Assembly: GCF_017948265.1 (NCBI RefSeq) | Contig: NZ_CP072852.1 | Coordinates: 868,001 to 932,000, forward strand | DNA length: 64,000 nucleotides | Origin: Rhodoferax sp. PAMC 29310 | Lineage (GTDB): Bacteria; Pseudomonadota; Gammaproteobacteria; Burkholderiales; Burkholderiaceae_C | Reading direction: 5' to 3' | Part shown: positions 1 to 8,395 of the stretch, one piece after another | How the letters are laid out: every line of letters begins with the position of its first letter | How positions within the stretch are numbered: the first letter of the stretch is position 1 | Program-made: the position numbers and the translations under genes | Notes under the pieces: model-generated | Seen by the model: the letters and a program-made list of their open reading frames with translations, nothing else | What the model was told of the DNA's origin: nothing | Database searches by the model: none

Positions 1-1760
1 CGTTTGAGCGAGCCTGAGGGTGCGGGTTTGGCCTTCGTTTTGGCTTGCGCGGCGGCTTCAGCTTGGGCTTTCCGTTCGGCTTTGGCGGCGGCGCTGTTGG
101 CCTCTTTGATGGCTTCGCGTTGGCGTTTGGCTTCGTCCAGCAGGTAGCGCTGGTAGTCGTCGAGGTCGCCGTCGAAGGGTTCGACGCCGCCGCGGGAGAC
201 CATCCAGAATTCGTCGCACACGGCGCGCAGCAGGGCGCGGTCGTGGCTGACCAGCATCACGGTGCCTTCAAATTCATTCAGCGCCATGGCCAGTGCTTCA
301 CGGGTAGCCAAGTCCAGGTGGTTGGTGGGCTCGTCAAGCAGCAGCAGGTTGGGGCGCTGCCAGACGATCATGCACAGCACCAGGCGGGCTTTTTCACCAC
401 CGCTCATGCTGCCCACGGCTTGCTTGACCATGTCGCCACCGAAGTTGAAGGTGCCCAGGAAGCTGCGCAGGTCTTGTTCGCGGGTGGCTTGGCCGGCGAT
501 TTTTCCGGCAGCCGTCAACTCCTTGACGAGGCGGATCATGTGCTCCAGCGGGGTGTCCGCAGGGCGCAGCACGTCCAACTCTTGCTGGGCAAAGTAACCA
601 ATGTTGAGGCCTTTGCCCTCGGTCATTTCGCCGCCAATGGCTTGCAAATCACGCGCCACGGTCTTGACCAGGGTGGATTTGCCCTGACCATTGGCACCCA
701 GAATACCGATGCGCTGACCGGCCAGCACCGATTTGCTGACGTTTTGAACGATGACGGTGGGCGGCGTGCCCTCTGGCGCATCTTCTGGCGCGGGGTAGCC
801 AAAGCTCACGCCCTGCATGGACAGCATGGGGTTGGGCAAATTGGCGGGTTCTTTGAACTCGAAGGTGAAGTCGGCGTCGGCCAGCAAGGGCGCGATTTTC
901 TCCATGCGGTCCAGCGCTTTGACCCGGCTTTGAGCCTGCTTGGCCTTGCTGGCCTTGGCCTTGAAGCGGGCGATGAACTTTTGCAGGTGGGCAATTTTGT
1001 CTTGCTGCTTGGAGAATGCGTTTTGTTGCAGCTCCATCTGCTCGGCGCGCATGTCTTCAAACTTGCTGTAGTTGCCGCCGTAGCGCACCAGTTTTCCCGC
1101 GTCAATGTGCAGTGTCACGGTGGTGACGGCATCCAAAAATTCCCGGTCGTGGCTGATGACGACCATGGTTCCTTCATATCGTTTGAGCCAAGCCTCCAGC
1201 CAAACCAGTGCGTCCAGGTCCAAGTGGTTGGTGGGCTCGTCCAGCAAAAGCAGGTCAGAGGGGCACATCAGCGCGCGGGCCAGCTGCAGGCGCATGCGCC
1301 AGCCGCCGGAAAAGCTGTTCACCGGGTTGGTGAGTTCGGTGGTTTTGAAACCCAAGCCCAAAATCAGGGCTTGGGCGCGGGCGGGCGCGTCGTGGGCGCC
1401 GGCATCTTGCAGGGCCATGTAAGCGTGGGCCATGCGGTCATAGTCGTCGGTGGCCTCTGACGCGGTGACTTCCTGCTGTGCTGCCAGCAAGTTGGTGTCG
1501 CCCTCGACCACGAAGTCTGTGGCGGACTGGTCCGTTTCCGGCATGTCCTGCGAGACCTGGCCCATTCGCCATTGGGTCGGAATGTAGTACTCACCCGCGT
1601 CTTCGTGCAGATTGCCATTGAGCAAGGCAAACAAAGAAGACTTACCTGCGCCATTGCGTCCCACCAGCCCGACTTTTTCTCCGGGGTTCATGGTGACGGT
1701 TGCGCCGTCCAATAAGACTTTGGCGCTGCGGCGAAGGGTGACGTTTTTAAGAGTAATCAA
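1..1760 (-). CDS. ABC-F family ATP-binding cassette protein (YheS/Uup-like), 3' end cut by window edge
   Basis: This is a soluble double-ATPase of the ABC-F family, whose members act on the ribosome rather than in transport. About 586 codons are in the window and the C-terminus runs off the left edge. The first Walker A (GRNGAGKSS) lies near residue 31 and the second (GANGQGKST) near residue 355, with an LSGGE-like signature (MSGGEKARL) near 450. The visible C-terminal end is Ala/Lys-rich, as in a basic extension. No in-frame ATG precedes the first ABC domain. I chose TTG at 1760 because it gives ITLKNVTLRR right at the start of the domain; the next ATG (1691) would remove the first beta strands. 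It is the last gene of the dap/prmB cluster, 70 bp behind prmB. Which ABC-F subgroup it belongs to is not certain. Confidence 0.9.
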   Translation of the reverse strand, partial: MITLKNVTLRRSAKVLLDGATVTMNPGEKVGLVGRNGAGKSSLFALLNGNLHEDAGEYYIPTQWRMGQVSQDMPETDQSATDFVVEGDTNLLAAQQEVTASEATDDYDRMAHAYMALQDAGAHDAPARAQALILGLGFKTTELTNPVNSFSGGWRMRLQLARALMCPSDLLLLDEPTNHLDLDALVWLEAWLKRYEGTMVVISHDREFLDAVTTVTLHIDAGKLVRYGGNYSKFEDMRAEQMELQQNAFSKQQDKIAHLQKFIARFKAKASKAKQAQSRVKALDRMEKIAPLLADADFTFEFKEPANLPNPMLSMQGVSFGYPAPEDAPEGTPPTVIVQNVSKSVLAGQRIGILGANGQGKSTLVKTVARDLQAIGGEMTEGKGLNIGYFAQQELDVLRPADTPLEHMIRLVKELTAAGKIAGQATREQDLRSFLGTFNFGGDMVKQAVGSMSGGEKARLVLCMIVWQRPNLLLLDEPTNHLDLATREALAMALNEFEGTVMLVSHDRALLRAVCDEFWMVSRGGVEPFDGDLDDYQRYLLDEAKRQREAIKEANSAAAKAERKAQAEAAAQAKTKAKPAPSGSLK

Positions 1761-1830
1761 GGGAATCGTTTCAGTTAGAGAGGGTGAGGGGCGGTCGGTG
1801 CCACTGCGGTAAGTCGATTGCTGCTGGCGT

Positions 1831-2733
1831 TCAAATCTTCAGCAGCTCGGCACGGGTCAACACCAGTACTTGGGCATCGCCCGCGCTGGTGTCTAGCCAA
1901 ATAGGGGCCAGTTTGGGGAAGGCAGCTTCAAAGTTGGCTTGTTCGTTGCCGATCTCCAGCACCAGAATTGCTTTTTCGGTCATCTGGGCGGGTGCTTGGC
2001 GCAGCAAGTGGCGGATGAAGTCCATGCCGTCGCTGCCGCCTTCCCCATTGCCGTCCAGCGCCAGGGCGGGCTCGGCCCGGTATTCCAGGGGCAGGGCGGC
2101 CATGCTTTGGGCGCTGACGTAGGGCGGGTTGCACAGTATCAGGTCGTAGGGGCCGTTGACTGACGCCAGTCCGTCAGAGTGCGTCAGCGTGACGCGGCTC
2201 TGCAGCTGGTGGCGGTCGACGTTGATGCGGGCCACGGCCAGGGCGTCATCGGAGATGTCGGCACCGTCCACGCTCACGTCCGGGTAGGTCATGGCGGCCA
2301 ATACAGCCAAGCTGCCGTTGCCGGTGCACAAATCCAGCACGCGTTGGGTGGCGTCGCTGAGCCAGTAGTCCAGATCACCGTTGACTAACAGCTCGGCAAT
2401 GAAGGAGCGCGGCACGATGGCGCGCTCGTCGACGTAGAACGGAACGCCTTGTAGCCACGCTTCGCGGGTCAGGTAGGCGGCGGGTTTACGGGATTCGATG
2501 CGCGCTATCAATAAAGTAGCTACTTGCGCTTGTTTTTCGGGGGCTACAGCTTGATTTGATACCGAAGTGTCGTCCGTCGCTGGGTTATCGAGCGAGCTGT
2601 CCAGCGGCAATCCCAGTTGCCATAGCACCAGCCAGGCGGCCTCGTCAAAGGCGTTGGTGGTGCCGTGGCCAAACGCCACACCGGCATCGGTCAGTTGTTG
2701 GGCGGCGTCGGTAATCAGTTCCAGCAGGGTCAT
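1831..2733 (-). CDS. prmB: Ribosomal protein uL3 glutamine N5-methyltransferase PrmB
   Basis: This cytoplasmic SAM-dependent methylase modifies a glutamine of ribosomal protein L3. The 300-aa product has a SAM-binding [10 protein letters not shown] motif at 134-143 and the NPPY catalytic motif of glutamine/adenine N-methyltransferases at 202-205. The segment [21 protein letters not shown] just before the SAM fold, with [10 protein letters not shown], is typical of PrmB rather than the release-factor enzyme PrmC. The ATG at 2733 overlaps the dapE stop by four bases (ATGA), which decides the start over a longer upstream reading. Residues 61-76 are encoded by a copy of the interspersed repeat described separately. 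The normal function should be retained because the catalytic motifs are intact. Confidence 0.93.
   Translation of the reverse strand: MTLLELITDAAQQLTDAGVAFGHGTTNAFDEAAWLVLWQLGLPLDSSLDNPATDDTSVSNQAVAPEKQAQVATLLIARIESRKPAAYLTREAWLQGVPFYVDERAIVPRSFIAELLVNGDLDYWLSDATQRVLDLCTGNGSLAVLAAMTYPDVSVDGADISDDALAVARINVDRHQLQSRVTLTHSDGLASVNGPYDLILCNPPYVSAQSMAALPLEYRAEPALALDGNGEGGSDGMDFIRHLLRQAPAQMTEKAILVLEIGNEQANFEAAFPKLAPIWLDTSAGDAQVLVLTRAELLKI
2506..2561. repeat. Interspersed repeat copy inside prmB
   Basis: TATCAATAAAGTAGCTACTT, then GCGCTTGTTTTTCGG and GGGCTACAGC, matches the dapE copy at 37 of 45 positions (counted over 2506-2550). The outer parts TATCAA and TTGATTTGATA are inverted. It encodes PrmB residues 58-76. 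Confidence 0.6.
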
Positions 2734-3905
2734 GAGCTCAGGCGCGTGTGCAGGTTTTCCAGCACACGTCGGTAAATGTTTTTCAAAGGTTCGATGTCTG
2801 CAACGGCCACGTACTCGTTGATTTTGTGAATGGTCGCGTTGGGGGGCCCGAGCTCGATGACTTGCGGGCACACCTTGGCGATGAAGCGGCCGTCGCTGGT
2901 GCCGCCGGTGGTGGAGAGTTGGGTGTCGATGCCGGTCTCAGAGCGAATGGCGTCAACGACAGCGTCGACCAAGGTACCGGGTGGCGTCAAAAAGGGCAGG
3001 CCGCTGATGCTCCAGGTCAGGTCAAAGTCTAGCCCGTGTTTTACCAACACGGACTTCAGGCGTTCTTGCAGGCTCTCAGGGGTCGATTCCGTGCAAAAGC
3101 GGAAGTTAAAGTCAATGACGACGGCGCCCGGGATCACATTGCTGGCGCCCGTGCCGCCGTGCATATTGCTGATTTGCCAGGTGGTGGCGGGGAAAAATTC
3201 GTTGCCTTGGTCCCATTCCACGGTCACCAGTTCGGCCAACGCGGGCGCGGCCAGGTGAATGGGGTTTTTGGCCAGGTGGGGGTAGGCGATATGGCCTTGC
3301 ACCCCTTTCGCCGTCAAACGACCGCTCATGGAGCCGCGCCGGCCGTTCTTGATCATGTCGCCGGTGCGCTCCACCGAGGTGGGTTCGCCGACGATGCAGT
3401 AGTCCATTTTCTCGCCACGGGCCGTCAGGGCTTGGCAGACGATGACGGTGCCGTCGTGGGCCGGACCCTCTTCGTCGCTGGTCAGCAAAAAGGCGATGGA
3501 CAGTGGGGTGTCGGGTTGTGCGGCGATGAACTCCTCGGCAGCAACCACAAACGCGGCCAGGGATGCCTTCATGTCGCTGGTGCCGCGGCCAAACAACTTG
3601 CCGTCTCGGTGAGTGGGGGCAAACGGGTTGCTGTCCCATTGCTCGACCGGACCGGTTGGCACCACATCTGTGTGGCCAGCAAACACTATCAATTCAGTAG
3701 CTTCTAGCGCTTGTGTTTCGGAGGCTGGAGCCCGTTTTGCCCACAAATTGGTAACGCGAAAGTCAGCCGGCCCGCTTTCGATGGTTTCGCACACAAAGCC
3801 CAGCGGCGCCAGGCGCGCAGCGATCAACGCCTGGCAGCCCATGTCGTTAGGGGTGACCGAGGCGCGGGAAACGAGTTGTTCGGTGAGGTAAAGGGTGTTT
3901 GACAT
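2730..3905 (-). CDS. dapE: Succinyl-diaminopimelate desuccinylase DapE
   Basis: DapE hydrolyses N-succinyl-LL-diaminopimelate to LL-diaminopimelate and succinate in the lysine and peptidoglycan precursor pathway. The 391-aa product is an M20-family di-zinc hydrolase. Visible metal and catalytic residues are H78 and D80 (FAGHTD), D111 (GRGTSDMK), the E145-E146 pair (SDEEGP), E174 (VGEPTS) and a late His in NATIHKINE. It follows pilU by 2 bp and overlaps prmB by 4 bp, so the genes are probably co-translated. Residues 59-73, just before the first metal ligand motif, look like an insertion. The DNA coding for them (3687-3731) matches the interspersed repeat found in prmB, in the same frame. Confidence 0.95.
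   Translation of the reverse strand: MSNTLYLTEQLVSRASVTPNDMGCQALIAARLAPLGFVCETIESGPADFRVTNLWAKRAPASETQALEATELIVFAGHTDVVPTGPVEQWDSNPFAPTHRDGKLFGRGTSDMKASLAAFVVAAEEFIAAQPDTPLSIAFLLTSDEEGPAHDGTVIVCQALTARGEKMDYCIVGEPTSVERTGDMIKNGRRGSMSGRLTAKGVQGHIAYPHLAKNPIHLAAPALAELVTVEWDQGNEFFPATTWQISNMHGGTGASNVIPGAVVIDFNFRFCTESTPESLQERLKSVLVKHGLDFDLTWSISGLPFLTPPGTLVDAVVDAIRSETGIDTQLSTTGGTSDGRFIAKVCPQVIELGPPNATIHKINEYVAVADIEPLKNIYRRVLENLHTRLSS
3687..3731. repeat. Interspersed repeat copy inside dapE
   Basis: TATCAATTCAGTAGCTTCTA, then GCGCTTGTGTTTCGG and AGGCTGGAGC. It encodes residues 59-73, a stretch between two conserved parts that looks like an insertion. Same strand and frame as in prmB. Confidence 0.65.
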
Positions 3906-3907
3906 GG

Positions 3908-5071
3908 TCAGTGTTTGACGTCCAGCGTGAACTCCGTGAAGCTGGGCTGGTCGTCCGGCTCTTCGACGACGGTTTTGACGGCCGAGCGGGCGTGAAAGTC
4001 ATTTTGCAGGCGCCATAACAGGTTGGTAGGGGAATCGGAGTTGCTCATTCCTTCTTGTCGGTCCACGACGCCGTCTTTGATCAGACGGGCGATGTCTTGC
4101 TCAAAGGTTTGGCCGCCTTCGGCCATGGACTGATTCATGGCGTCACGGATGCCGGAAAAATCACCTTTTTCAATTTTTTGGGCAATCAAGGACGTGTTGA
4201 TCATGATTTCAGCCGCTGGGGTGCGCCCGCCCGTGGTGGTGCGCAGCAAGCGCTGCGACGCGATGGCTTTGAGCGAGGCGGCCAAGTCACCCAGCAGGGT
4301 GGGGCGCACTTCGGCCGGGTAAAAACTCAGGATACGGTTCAGCGCCTGGTTGCTGTTGTTGGCGTGCATGGTGGCCAGGCACAGGTGACCGGTTTGCGCG
4401 TAGGCGATGGCCGCCGACATGGTTTCCCGGTCGCGAATCTCACCAATCAGAATCACGTCAGGCGCCTGACGCAGCGCATTTTTGAGTGCCAGGTGGGTGG
4501 ACTGTGTGTCGGTGCCGACTTCTCGCTGGTTCACCACAGAGCGTTTGTTCTTGAACAAAAACTCGACCGGATCTTCGATAGTGAGGATGTGTCCGGTAGA
4601 GTTTTCGTTGCGGTGGTCAATCATGGAGGCCAACGTGGTGCTCTTGCCTGCGCCTGTGGCACCGACCATCAATATCAGCCCGCGCTTTTCCATGACCAGA
4701 TTTGCCAAAACCATGGGGACTGAGAGCGAGGCCAGTGACGGAATATCCATGGCAATGAAGCGAATGACGGCGGCAAGCGTGCCGCGCTGGCGCATGGCGC
4801 TGATCCGAAACCGCCCCACGCCAGGCAGCGGAAAGCCCACGTTCAACTCGTTCATCTCCTCCAGCTCTTCAATTTTCTCCGGCGACAAAACCTCGGCCAG
4901 CAAATTGCGCGGTGCTTCCGGTGGGAGCACCTGACTGTTGATCGGCACACACTGGCCGTTGATGCGAATCAACGCGGGGGAGTGCGCCGAAAGATACACG
5001 TCTGACGCTTTTTTCTCCGCCATCAGGCGAAGAATTCGATCCATCGTGCCTGAAACACCATTGGTTGCCAT
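3908..5071 (-). CDS. pilU: Type IV pilus retraction ATPase PilU
   Basis: This is a hexameric secretion-type ATPase of the PilT/PilU family, which powers or assists type IV pilus retraction at the inner membrane. The 387-aa product shows Walker [11 protein letters not shown] at 137-146, the Asp box ([10 protein letters not shown]), Walker B ([10 protein letters not shown]) and the His box ([11 protein letters not shown]). The N-terminal reading [19 protein letters not shown] and the longer divergent C-terminus fit PilU better than PilT; that choice is made from memory of the family. No pilT lies next to it. It sits alone between dapD (41 bp upstream) and dapE (2 bp downstream), so it is probably transcribed with lysine-pathway genes. 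Confidence 0.85.
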   Translation of the reverse strand: MATNGVSGTMDRILRLMAEKKASDVYLSAHSPALIRINGQCVPINSQVLPPEAPRNLLAEVLSPEKIEELEEMNELNVGFPLPGVGRFRISAMRQRGTLAAVIRFIAMDIPSLASLSVPMVLANLVMEKRGLILMVGATGAGKSTTLASMIDHRNENSTGHILTIEDPVEFLFKNKRSVVNQREVGTDTQSTHLALKNALRQAPDVILIGEIRDRETMSAAIAYAQTGHLCLATMHANNSNQALNRILSFYPAEVRPTLLGDLAASLKAIASQRLLRTTTGGRTPAAEIMINTSLIAQKIEKGDFSGIRDAMNQSMAEGGQTFEQDIARLIKDGVVDRQEGMSNSDSPTNLLWRLQNDFHARSAVKTVVEEPDDQPSFTEFTLDVKH

Positions 5072-5112
5072 GGTCTAGCCTCGGTTCAAACGGTTGAGTG
5101 GCAGTGGGTGAA

Positions 5113-5937
5113 TCAGTCGCGCAACAAGTCGTTCAGGCTGGTCTTGGCGCGGGTCTGCGCGTCCACCCGCTTGACGATGATGGCGGCGTACAGGCTGTAC
5201 TTGCCGTCGTTCTTGGGCAGGCTGCCGCTGATGACCACCGAGCCCGAAGGAATGCGACCGTAGGTGACGGTGTCCGTGGCGCGGTCGTAAATCGGGGTGC
5301 TTTGACCCAGGTAGACACCCATGGAGATGACCGAGTTTTCTTCCACGATGACGCCTTCAACCACTTCGGAGCGGGCGCCGATGAAGCAGTTGTCTTCAAT
5401 GATGGTGGGACCGGCTTGCATGGGTTCCAGCACGCCGCCAATGCCTACGCCGCCACTCAGGTGCACGTTTTTGCCGATCTGGGCGCAGGAGCCGACGGTG
5501 GCCCAGGTGTCAACCATGGTGCCTTCGTCCACATAGGCGCCAATGTTCACGTAAGAAGGCATCAGGATCACGCCTTTGCCCACAAAACTGCCCCGACGCG
5601 CCACGGCAGGTGGCACCACGCGCACGCCAGTGGCTTTCATGGCCGCTTCGTCCATGCCGGCGAATTTGGTGGGGACCTTGTCGTAAAAGCCAAGGTCGCC
5701 GGCTTTCATGATTTCGTTGTCTTTCAGGCGGAAGCTCAGCAAGACGGCTTTCTTGATCCACTGGTGGGTGGTCCACTGGCCAACGCCATCACGAGTGGCG
5801 ACGCGCAATTGACCGGCATCGAGTTGGGCCAGCACGTGTTCAACGGCTTCCGACACCTCTTTGGGGGCTGATTTGGCGGAAATGTTGGCGCGGTCTTCCC
5901 ACGCAGCGTCGAGGATGGTTTGAAGTTGTTGTGTCAT
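5113..5937 (-). CDS. dapD: 2,3,4,5-tetrahydropyridine-2,6-dicarboxylate N-succinyltransferase DapD
   Basis: DapD transfers succinyl from succinyl-CoA to tetrahydrodipicolinate, the first step of the succinylase branch of diaminopimelate synthesis. The 274-aa length is standard. The N-terminal half is helical. The C-terminal half shows left-handed beta-helix hexapeptide repeats, for example [20 protein letters not shown] and the following [15 protein letters not shown], and the chain ends with a segment ending in [13 protein letters not shown]. It lies between dapC (39 bp upstream) and pilU in a minus-strand cluster that supplies most of the succinylase branch (dapC, dapD, dapE). Confidence 0.96.
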   Translation of the reverse strand: MTQQLQTILDAAWEDRANISAKSAPKEVSEAVEHVLAQLDAGQLRVATRDGVGQWTTHQWIKKAVLLSFRLKDNEIMKAGDLGFYDKVPTKFAGMDEAAMKATGVRVVPPAVARRGSFVGKGVILMPSYVNIGAYVDEGTMVDTWATVGSCAQIGKNVHLSGGVGIGGVLEPMQAGPTIIEDNCFIGARSEVVEGVIVEENSVISMGVYLGQSTPIYDRATDTVTYGRIPSGSVVISGSLPKNDGKYSLYAAIIVKRVDAQTRAKTSLNDLLRD

Positions 5938-5976
5938 TTTTTGCTTCTTTCGATAGGGGTAATCAGGGGGCGAGCT

Positions 5977-7197
5977 TCACACTCGGGATTTGACAAACTG
6001 GACGATGCGTTGAGCCGCTTCGACACATTCAGCGGTTTCAGCCACCAGTGCCATACGAATACGGCCGGCGCCGGGGTTGTTGCCTTGCGCATCGCGGGCC
6101 AAATAAGAGCCGGGCAAAACCGTCACATTGTAAAGAGACAGCAATTCGCGTGCGAATTCGGCGTCATCGCCCTGGACTTTGGCCCACAGGTAGAAGCCGG
6201 CGTCGGGCAAAGACACGTCCAGCACCTCAGCCAGCATCGGAGTGACTTGTTCAAACTTGCGGCGGTACTGGGCGCGGTTGTCGATGACATGGGCCTCGTC
6301 GCCCCAAGCGGCGATGCTGGCGGCTTGCACCACCGGGCTCATGGCGCTGCCGTGGTAGGTGCGGTAGAGCAGAAACTGTTTGATGATGGCAGCGTCACCG
6401 GCCACAAAGCCACTGCGCATGCCGGGCACATTGCTGCGTTTGGACAGGCTGGTGAAGGAAATCAGGTTTTTGAAGTCGGTGCGCCCCAGCTTGGCGGCGG
6501 CCTCCATGCCTCCCAAGGGAGGTTCGTCACGGAAGTAAATTTCGCTGTAACACTCGTCTGAGGCGATCACAAAGCCGTGGCGGTCGCTCAGAGCAAACAG
6601 TTTTTCCCATTCGGTCAGCGGCATCACAGCGCCAGTGGGGTTGCCGGGGGAGCAGACAAAGAGCAACTGGGTGCGCGCCCAGGTAGCCTCTGGCACGCTG
6701 TCCCAGTCCGGCGCAAAGTTACGAGCCGCGTCGCTGGCCACAAAATAGGGCTGGGCCCCGGCCAACAGGGCCGCGCCTTCGTAGATTTGATAAAACGGAT
6801 TGGGACAGACCACAATCGGCGCCTGATCTGCCGCGCTGCCTGCAGGGGCGGGCTCGATGATCGTTTGGGTCAGGGCAAACAGGGCCTCACGAGAGCCATT
6901 GACCGGCAGCACCTGGGTGGCCGGGTTCACATCCAAGCCATAGCGCTGCTTCATCCAGTGGATAAATGCATCACGCAGCTTGGGTTCACCGGGGGTGCTG
7001 GGGTATGCGGCTAAACCACTGGGGGTGGACTGAATGCTGTCCACCATGGCTTGCTGAATGAACGCAGGGGTGGCGTGCTTGGGCTCGCCCATGCCCAGGC
7101 TGATGGGGCGCAGTGACGGATTCGGGGTGACCGAGGCAAAGAGTTGGCGCAGCCGCTCAAAAGGGTAGGGCTGCAGGCGAGAAAGCAGTGGGTTCAT
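5977..7197 (-). CDS. dapC: Succinyldiaminopimelate transaminase DapC
   Basis: This PLP-dependent class I/II aminotransferase converts N-succinyl-2-amino-6-oxopimelate to N-succinyl-LL-diaminopimelate using glutamate. The 406-aa product contains the SPGNPTGA motif at 183-190 and the Schiff-base lysine K253 in SLSKRSNVPGMRSGF. An Asp for the pyridine nitrogen lies in IASDECYSEIYF. The family is broad and could be read as a generic aminotransferase, but the position directly before dapD and dapE supports DapC. It is the first gene of the dap run; the 67 bp upstream to the next gene must hold its promoter unless it is transcribed from the small gene before it. Confidence 0.9.
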   Translation of the reverse strand: MNPLLSRLQPYPFERLRQLFASVTPNPSLRPISLGMGEPKHATPAFIQQAMVDSIQSTPSGLAAYPSTPGEPKLRDAFIHWMKQRYGLDVNPATQVLPVNGSREALFALTQTIIEPAPAGSAADQAPIVVCPNPFYQIYEGAALLAGAQPYFVASDAARNFAPDWDSVPEATWARTQLLFVCSPGNPTGAVMPLTEWEKLFALSDRHGFVIASDECYSEIYFRDEPPLGGMEAAAKLGRTDFKNLISFTSLSKRSNVPGMRSGFVAGDAAIIKQFLLYRTYHGSAMSPVVQAASIAAWGDEAHVIDNRAQYRRKFEQVTPMLAEVLDVSLPDAGFYLWAKVQGDDAEFARELLSLYNVTVLPGSYLARDAQGNNPGAGRIRMALVAETAECVEAAQRIVQFVKSRV

Positions 7198-7264
7198 GGG
7201 GAGAGATTATCCCGCCTTGTCGCTGGGTCGCCGCGCCGGGTAGGGCCTTGAACCGAGGTTTGGG

Positions 7265-7444
7265 TTATTTCTTCGCTTTTTTGACTGTTTTTCTTGGGGC
7301 CGCGGGCTTTTTGGCGGCGGGTTTGACTTGGGCTTTGGGCTCTGCTGCCTTGGGTGCGTCACCAATCAGCGACTTCACAGGACAAATTTTGAAAACCGGG
7401 CACTTTTGGCAGCCGACGGCGATGGCGATGGGGCAAATGGTCAT
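7265..7444 (-). CDS. Small four-cysteine protein with basic Ala/Lys/Pro tail (59 aa), unknown function
   Basis: I read a 59-aa protein from ATG 7444 to TAA 7265. The first 25 residues hold Cys at 4, 12, 15 and 21 in the pattern C-x7-C-x2-C-x5-C (TICPIAIAVGCQKCPVFKIC). The remainder is a low-complexity tail of Ala, Lys and Pro (PKAAEPKAQVKPAAKKPAAP) ending in basic residues. The spacing suggests a zinc knuckle or Fe-S site, and the tail suggests nucleic-acid or ribosome contact; both are inference. It lies on the same strand between murI and dapC. I have a weak memory of similar short proteins in Comamonadaceae but cannot name a family. Cys clustering and codon-like composition make it more than a chance frame. 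Confidence 0.6.
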   Translation of the reverse strand: MTICPIAIAVGCQKCPVFKICPVKSLIGDAPKAAEPKAQVKPAAKKPAAPRKTVKKAKK

Positions 7445-7573
7445 GGGGTATCTTGGGTATAGCTGAGTGAATCGGGCGGCCCAGTATGCCTGCGTTAGCG
7501 GTTGCCAACGACGCTGGCGGGAGTGTGTGAACTCTAATTCCGAACCTAGAGCACGCCAAGGCCTTTGGGTGTG

Positions 7574-8395
7574 TCAGACCGAGACGGTCTCGACCGGGTT
7601 CTGCACCGCCAACCATTGCTGGGCGGCATGGTGCAGCGTGGCGCCATTGCCAGTTGATTGCAAGGTGAGTTGACCTTGCCCGAAGGCTTTCGCTTTGGCG
7701 CCGATCAGGCGGCGTGTTTGCCGTGCGACGGGGTCACCGTTGTCGAGAAGGTGAATCTCGGGCCCGAGCAATGTCGCCAATTGGTCTCTGGCAAATGGGT
7801 AGTGGGTACAGCCCAGCACCAAAGTGTCTATGTCGCCAGGTTTTGTGCCAAATTGGCCAATAGCCCATGTGTAATATGCACAGAGTGCTATTATTTTTGA
7901 TGTTTCTTGGCGCTCAATGGCATCGGCCAGCCCATCGCAAGGCTGGCAAATGAACTCGGCCTGATCTGCCAGTGACGCAAGCAGTGCCTGAAATTTGGTG
8001 CTGTTCAACGTGGCGCGCGTGGCCATGACGCCAATGTGCTTGGTTTGGCTGAGCGCCACCGCGGGTTTGACGGCCGGCTCCACGCCAACGATGGGCAGCG
8101 CCGGAAACTCTTGACGCAATGGTTGAATGGCCGCCGCCGTGGCGGTGTTGCAGGCCATCACCAGCAACTGAATATGGTGGTGCTCAAGCAGGTAGCGCGT
8201 GATGAGGCGGGCGCGCTCCAGAATGTACGCCTCGTCGCGCTCGCCATAGGGCGCATGACCGGCGTCCGCCAGGTACACAAAGTCTTCATGGGGCAACTCG
8301 GCACGCAGGGCCTTGAGCACGCTCAAGCCCCCGACGCCGCTGTCAAACACCCCAATCGGGCAGGCGCCCGAGGGGGATTCGTTTGGGCGAGTCAA
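7574..8395 (-). CDS. murI: Glutamate racemase MurI
   Basis: MurI interconverts L- and D-glutamate for peptidoglycan. The 273-aa product has the acid/base Asp in GVFDSGVGG (D18) and the two catalytic cysteines C82 (ACNTA) and C196 (GCTHYP). The start is a TTG at 8395 placed immediately after the TGA stop of the class I fumarase and in the same frame, so no earlier start is possible. The reading from TTG leaves 14 residues before the first beta strand, which is acceptable. Expression is probably coupled to the fumarase gene. Residues 165-180 are encoded by DNA with a loose resemblance to the interspersed repeat, but the protein there has normal length. Confidence 0.94.
   Translation of the reverse strand: MTRPNESPSGACPIGVFDSGVGGLSVLKALRAELPHEDFVYLADAGHAPYGERDEAYILERARLITRYLLEHHHIQLLVMACNTATAAAIQPLRQEFPALPIVGVEPAVKPAVALSQTKHIGVMATRATLNSTKFQALLASLADQAEFICQPCDGLADAIERQETSKIIALCAYYTWAIGQFGTKPGDIDTLVLGCTHYPFARDQLATLLGPEIHLLDNGDPVARQTRRLIGAKAKAFGQGQLTLQSTGNGATLHHAAQQWLAVQNPVETVSV

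Noticed and set aside
45..1460. Long plus-strand open frame of 471 codons
   Set aside because: Antisense shadow of the ABC-F gene; its translation has no family resemblance, while the minus strand carries two Walker A motifs.
7857..7905. Repeat-like DNA inside murI
   Set aside because: Resembles the family only loosely; the MurI protein is of normal length and similar to relatives from memory, so it is probably coincidence.
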